Shown: positions 60,461 through 64,000 of the stretch, in pieces
Layout: every line of letters starts with the position of its first letter
Position numbering within the stretch: the stretch's first letter is position 1
From: CBFDBF01 sp050291465
Lineage (GTDB): Bacteria > Pseudomonadota > Gammaproteobacteria > Chromatiales > Chromatiaceae
DNA: 64,000 nucleotides
Assembly (NCBI GenBank): GCA_050291465.1
Contig: JBNKJV010000007.1
Location: 62,001 to 126,000, forward strand
Reading direction: 5' to 3'
Notes under the pieces: generated by a model
What the model saw: the letters and a program-made list of their open reading frames with translations, nothing else
Database searches by the model: none
What the model was told of the DNA's origin: nothing
Position numbers and translations under genes: made by a program

Positions 60461-61786
60461 TCAAGCCCGCTCCCAGCGCAGCCGGATACCCTGTTCCCCT
60501 TCCCCGGTCTGAAACGCTTCACACAACAGCAGATCGGCGACGGCAACCAACCGGCCGTCAATAAGGATAAGGGGAATACGTTCCCGCTCCCATGGTGGTA
60601 TATCGAACTCCTGGAGCAATTTCTTTAGGTCCCGGGTCTTTCCCCCGGCCCGCGGCCGGCACCTCTCGCCCCCCGTTCGGAAGCGTATCTGGATACGTCC
60701 CCCTTCCCAGAGGACCGGGGAGATGCCGTCCGGGCCCTGCTCGGAGCAGAGTCTTCCCAGGCCCGCCGGAAGCTCCAGGGGCGTCCTGCCGTCCCACTCC
60801 AGGACCGTGGCCGGATCCAGGTCCGGCCGCGGAGACCCGAGGTAGAGCCGCCCCCGGAAACGCCGCAGTTCCGCCCCCGGCCAGTGAACCAGGGGATTAC
60901 GGTCTTCCCGCGCCGTCGTCATCTCCTGGAGTATACGATCCAGACGACTGGTGTCGGGAAGGGAAAACCCCCGGTTGCGAATCCAGGTCCGCAGTACCGC
61001 CCGGCCCTCCGCCGGCGGCAGGGCCGCCAGGCCGGGGAGCTCCAGACTCCCCTCCCCGGTATCCAGCAATCCGTCCAGAGCCTCCTGCGCCAGGGTATCG
61101 ATCAGCCGCTGCGCATCACCGCAGTGACGTGCGCTGCGGGAGAGGGTACGGCCGAGGGCCGGCCAACGGGTCCGCAGCAGCGGGATCACCTCCCGACGCA
61201 GGAAATTACGGTCGAAGCTGGTGTCGCTGTTGCTCGCATCCTCCACCCAGCTCAGCCCCTGCCGTCCGGCATAGTCGGCAAGCTGCAGGCGGGAGAACTG
61301 CAACAGGGGTCGTGCGAGATAACCCGGGGAGAATAGGCTGCAGGCGGGCATGGCCGCCAGTCCGCTGGGACCGCTCCCGCGCAGCAGCTGCAGCAGTACC
61401 GTTTCCGCCTGATCGTCCTGATGCTGGGCGGTAAACAGGATATCCCCGGTTTCCATCAGTTCCGCCAGGGCCCGGTAGCGTGCCTCCCGGGCCGCCGCTT
61501 CCGGACTCTCCCCCTTCGCGGCGGCGGCCTTCACCCGCACCACCGAGATCGGGATCCGCTGTTGCGCACAAAACGCCTCGCACCGTGCCGCCCATTCATC
61601 GGCCTCAGGCTGTAACCCGTGGTTGATATGAACGGCCCGAAGTTCGGCCTCGATCCGGGGGCGCAGAGCGGCCAGGGCATGCAGCAGTACCTGGGAATCC
61701 AGGCCACCGCTGTAAGCGACCCAGTAGCGGGAGGCCGCCGGCAGGTCGGAAAGAATTTTCAGGAGTCGTTCCGGAGAGAAGCTCAT
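60461..61786 (-). CDS. tilS: tRNA(Ile)-lysidine synthetase
   Basis: A 441-residue enzyme that converts C34 of tRNA-Ile(CAU) to lysidine so that it reads AUA. The PP-loop is YSGGLDS (about residues 24-30), with the VILLQLLRGSGPSG-type second motif; the C-terminal TilS domains (about 225-440) include a GGERCRPRAGGKTRDLKKLLQE segment. It follows accA, as usual in gammaproteobacteria, separated by a repeat-bearing gap. Confidence 0.95.
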   Translation of the reverse strand: MSFSPERLLKILSDLPAASRYWVAYSGGLDSQVLLHALAALRPRIEAELRAVHINHGLQPEADEWAARCEAFCAQQRIPISVVRVKAAAAKGESPEAAAREARYRALAELMETGDILFTAQHQDDQAETVLLQLLRGSGPSGLAAMPACSLFSPGYLARPLLQFSRLQLADYAGRQGLSWVEDASNSDTSFDRNFLRREVIPLLRTRWPALGRTLSRSARHCGDAQRLIDTLAQEALDGLLDTGEGSLELPGLAALPPAEGRAVLRTWIRNRGFSLPDTSRLDRILQEMTTAREDRNPLVHWPGAELRRFRGRLYLGSPRPDLDPATVLEWDGRTPLELPAGLGRLCSEQGPDGISPVLWEGGRIQIRFRTGGERCRPRAGGKTRDLKKLLQEFDIPPWERERIPLILIDGRLVAVADLLLCEAFQTGEGEQGIRLRWERA

Positions 61787-61800
61787 TTAAGTTTGAAGTA

Positions 61801-61910
61801 GGAAGTTATAAGTTTGAAGTTAGAAGCGGGTGGTTGAATCACATCTCGGGCACGAACCTTCAACTTCGCACTTCTAACTACTCACTACTAACTTCAAACT
61901 TTTAACTTCC
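61801..61910. repeat. 110-bp inverted repeat between tilS and accA
   Basis: GGAAGTTATAAGTTTGAAGT... (61801-61826) and its inverted partner (61885-61910) match in 24 of 26 bp. Further AAGTTTGAAGT copies lie on the left. The right arm includes the stop codon and last residue codon of accA. Confidence 0.65.
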
Positions 61911-62858
61911 AAATTCCCCGTACCGCATCAACCGCTGATAACGGTCTTCCAGAAGTTTATCGGTAGGCAGTTGGGTAAGATACTCCAATCCCTCCAGCAG
62001 GGAATGTTTTATGTTGCGTGCCGTGGCGTCCACATCCCGGTGAGCTCCGCCGAGAGGTTCCGGAATGATGCTGTCGATCAGCCCCAGCTCCCTGAGGCGC
62101 TGGGAGGTAATGCCCATGGCTTCCGCCGCGAGAGGCGCCTTGTCCGCGCTCTTCCAGAGGATGGAGGCGCATCCCTCGGGGGAGATGACGGAATAGGTGC
62201 TGTACTCCAGCATCAGCACCCGGTCACCCACGCCGATGGCCAGGGCGCCGCCGGATCCCCCCTCACCCACCACGGTACAGATGACGGGGATCTTCAGTCC
62301 GGCCATCTCCAGCAGGTTACGGGCGATGGCCTCGCTCTGGCCCCGTTCTTCCGCTCCCACTCCCGGATAGGCGCCCGGAGTATCGATAAAGGTGAGCAGC
62401 GGCATGTTGAAACGTTCCGCAGTCTTCATCAGGCGCAGTGCCTTGCGATACCCTTCCGGCCGCGGCATGCCGAAGTTGCGCTGGATCTTCTCCTTGGTAT
62501 CGCGCCCCTTCTGATGACCGATCAGCATCACCGAACGCCCCTCCAGGCGTGCAACCCCGCCGACAATGGCGTGATCGTCGGCATAGGCCCGGTCACCATG
62601 CAACTCCAGAAAATCATCAAAGATCAGCTTGGCGTAATCCATCATGTAGGGACGCTGCGGATGACGCGCCAATTGGGCGATCTGCCAGGGTTTGAGATTG
62701 GAAAAGATCGATTCGGTGAGGGAGCGACTCTTTGTTTCCAGACGGGATATTTCGTCCTGAATATTGATCTCGGCATCATCGCCCACCAATCGGAGCTCTT
62801 CGATCTTCGCCTCGAGTTCGGCGATAGGCTGTTCAAATTCTAGGAAGTTCAGATCCAT
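61902..62858 (-). CDS. accA: Acetyl-CoA carboxylase, carboxyltransferase subunit alpha
   Basis: A 318-residue subunit, the usual length (E. coli 319). It opens MDLNFLEFEQPIAELEAKIEELR and shows the carboxyltransferase core with GEGGSGGALAIGVGD and the IPEPLGGAHRD region. It works with AccD to make malonyl-CoA for fatty-acid synthesis. It lies between dnaE and tilS, the standard order. Confidence 0.97.
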   Translation of the reverse strand: MDLNFLEFEQPIAELEAKIEELRLVGDDAEINIQDEISRLETKSRSLTESIFSNLKPWQIAQLARHPQRPYMMDYAKLIFDDFLELHGDRAYADDHAIVGGVARLEGRSVMLIGHQKGRDTKEKIQRNFGMPRPEGYRKALRLMKTAERFNMPLLTFIDTPGAYPGVGAEERGQSEAIARNLLEMAGLKIPVICTVVGEGGSGGALAIGVGDRVLMLEYSTYSVISPEGCASILWKSADKAPLAAEAMGITSQRLRELGLIDSIIPEPLGGAHRDVDATARNIKHSLLEGLEYLTQLPTDKLLEDRYQRLMRYGEFGS

Positions 62859-62880
62859 AAGGTAATCATACTGGTTTGGG

Positions 62881-62961
62881 AATTCGAATTATAGATTCTA
62901 TTTAGCGCTTACCGCGATTTAAGATGATCTTACCGGTTTAGAAATTCGAATTATAGATTCT
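62881..62961. repeat. Duplicated dnaE 3' end (19-bp direct repeat, 62-bp period)
   Basis: AATTCGAATTATAGATTCT is found at 62881-62899 and at 62943-62961; the second copy covers the dnaE stop. Beyond it the two also share a CCGCGATT-type core. The first copy, read on the minus strand, would still encode an alternative ending IILNRGKR then stop. This is a partial tandem duplication of the gene's last 60 bp. Confidence 0.6.
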
Positions 62962-64000
62962 GTTTGCCGCGATTGTAGAGAATCTCCACCGCGTCCTGGT
63001 GCAGAAACCTTTCCAGACGCCGCAACAGTTCATCGCTGGGATTAACCCGCCACTCTTCACCAAACTCCAGAAGCCCCCGGGCACCGGGTGTTTTCAAATC
63101 CAGACACACGCTGCAGGATCCGCCACGATAGGGCGCGAGCATCTCCTGCAGTTGCCGCAAAAAACCACCCTGTGATAACCCATTCTCTTCCAGGAAGCTC
63201 GCATCGGTTGCCAGCTGTATCGCCCGTGCATTGAGCCTCCGCGCCTGCTCAAACTCCATGACCTGATCGCCCCGGATGCTCATCCCGCCGCGAAACTCGT
63301 CATAGCTGGGTGTACCCATCACCACCAGGATGCGATCCGCCTGCAACAGATCCCGGTGGGCCTCGTAGGCCTCGGAAAAGAGCGTAACCTCGATACGGCC
63401 GCTCTTGTCATCCAGGACCAGGGTGCCCATCCTGCCGCGCTGGGTCTGACGGTGACTCACGGCGTGCGCAAGACCGGCCACCATCACGCGTTCCCTGTCG
63501 TAACGGCGTTTGCCCCCGTTGCCGTTAGCCGCCCCATCCTCCTGCTGTATCGCGGAGATACGGGTGATCCCAAGTCCCGGAAACTCTGCTTCGTAACGGT
63601 CGATGGGATGGCCGGTCAGATAGAGCCCCAGGGTCTCTTTCTCGCCCTGCAGTCGCTGATCGTCCTCCCACTCCTCGCTGTCCTCCGGCAGGAGTTGGTT
63701 TTCCGGCACCGGTTGCGGGCCCGGTTCGGCCATGCCGAAGAGATCGTTCTGTCCCGCTTCCCGCGTGGCGTGATACTGCTCCGCCATTTTCACCGCCAGA
63801 GGCAGCTGGCTCATCAGGGTGGCTCGGTTTGTACCCATCCCGTCCATGGCTCCGGCACGAATCAACGACTCCAGTACCCGGCGGTTCGCCTTGCGCAGAT
63901 CGATACGGCGGCAGAACTCGAAAAGGTCCTGGAATTTCCCCTGCGCTCCCCTTGCTTCAAGAATGCTTTCAATCGCGGATTCCCCGACTCCCTTGATGGC
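62951..64000 (-). CDS. dnaE: DNA polymerase III alpha subunit, C-terminal part (cut by window edge)
   Basis: The last 349 codons of dnaE; the start is beyond 64000. Visible are the end of the HhH-type region (AIKGVGESAIESIL), the FEFCRRIDLRKANRRVLESLIRAGAMD element, a linker rich in Glu, and the OB-fold (about VMVAGLAHAVSHRQTQRGRMGTLVLDDKSGRIEV) with a C-terminal tail. The final residues are NRGKQNL. dnaE followed by accA and tilS is the usual gammaproteobacterial order. Confidence 0.97.
   Translation of the reverse strand, partial: AIKGVGESAIESILEARGAQGKFQDLFEFCRRIDLRKANRRVLESLIRAGAMDGMGTNRATLMSQLPLAVKMAEQYHATREAGQNDLFGMAEPGPQPVPENQLLPEDSEEWEDDQRLQGEKETLGLYLTGHPIDRYEAEFPGLGITRISAIQQEDGAANGNGGKRRYDRERVMVAGLAHAVSHRQTQRGRMGTLVLDDKSGRIEVTLFSEAYEAHRDLLQADRILVVMGTPSYDEFRGGMSIRGDQVMEFEQARRLNARAIQLATDASFLEENGLSQGGFLRQLQEMLAPYRGGSCSVCLDLKTPGARGLLEFGEEWRVNPSDELLRRLERFLHQDAVEILYNRGKQNL

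Overview
The window looks like a chromosomal segment of a free-living gammaproteobacterium of moderate-to-high GC, plausibly a Chromatiales-type or sulfur-oxidiser relative. This rests on gene content: dnaE-accA-tilS order, prfB-lysS with the standard RF2 frameshift, DUF3581, a complete MSHA pilus locus, PspA, RlmKL, a Kef-type antiporter with a KefG-like partner, and HypF for [NiFe] hydrogenase. The exact genus cannot be fixed from sequence alone. I see no phage, no intact insertion sequence and no CRISPR array; the repeats are short intergenic elements.

Layout. Positions 1-9.4 kb hold the N-terminal half of hypF, a tRNA-Val(CAC), an HDOD protein, an IalB-like secreted protein, an AT-rich patch with two related small proteins, PilZ, DUF3581, an EamA transporter and a SixA-like phosphatase. 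From 8.2 to 12.3 kb lies a co-directional stress module: a Met-rich periplasmic peptide, a two-component system, a Tat-exported MsrB and a secreted DUF1223 thiol protein. Two nearly identical triple 11-bp repeats mark the promoters at its two ends. From 12.4 to 17.7 kb a PspA/membrane/vWA operon is divergent from a second two-component system, followed by formate-THF ligase. From 19.5 to 42.7 kb is mostly housekeeping and metabolism: DUF808, esterase, DUF2130, diguanylate cyclase, cysteine synthase, RlmKL, a FAD oxidase/MnmM pair, HIT and GIY-YIG proteins, Kef antiporter, acetolactate synthase, adk, acylphosphatase, GAPDH, WD40 lipoprotein, lysS, prfB and a cNMP-rhodanese protein. From 42.8 to 60.4 kb is one MSHA locus on the minus strand. 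From 60.5 kb to the end are tilS, accA and the C-terminal part of dnaE.

How parts work together. The MSHA locus is organised as a pilin/adhesin half (mshG, F, A, Q, C, D, O, P) followed by an assembly half (mshI, I2, J, K, L, M, N, E). The major pilin gene has its own sigma-70 promoter, a roughly 250-nt leader with two mutually exclusive RNA pairings (one hiding its ribosome binding site), and an intrinsic terminator before the giant adhesin gene mshQ. MshE carries c-di-GMP-binding MshEN repeats, and the window also encodes a GGDEF cyclase and a PilZ protein, so c-di-GMP control of attachment is likely.

The most promising undescribed system is the 8.2-12.3 kb module. It resembles in logic the known hypochlorite-scavenging pair of a Met-rich periplasmic peptide with a periplasmic methionine sulfoxide reductase, but here built from a Tat-exported MsrB, a secreted CxxC protein and a dedicated two-component system with recognisable binding sites. 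Several gene 3' ends (lysS, dnaE, accA) coincide with short repeats.
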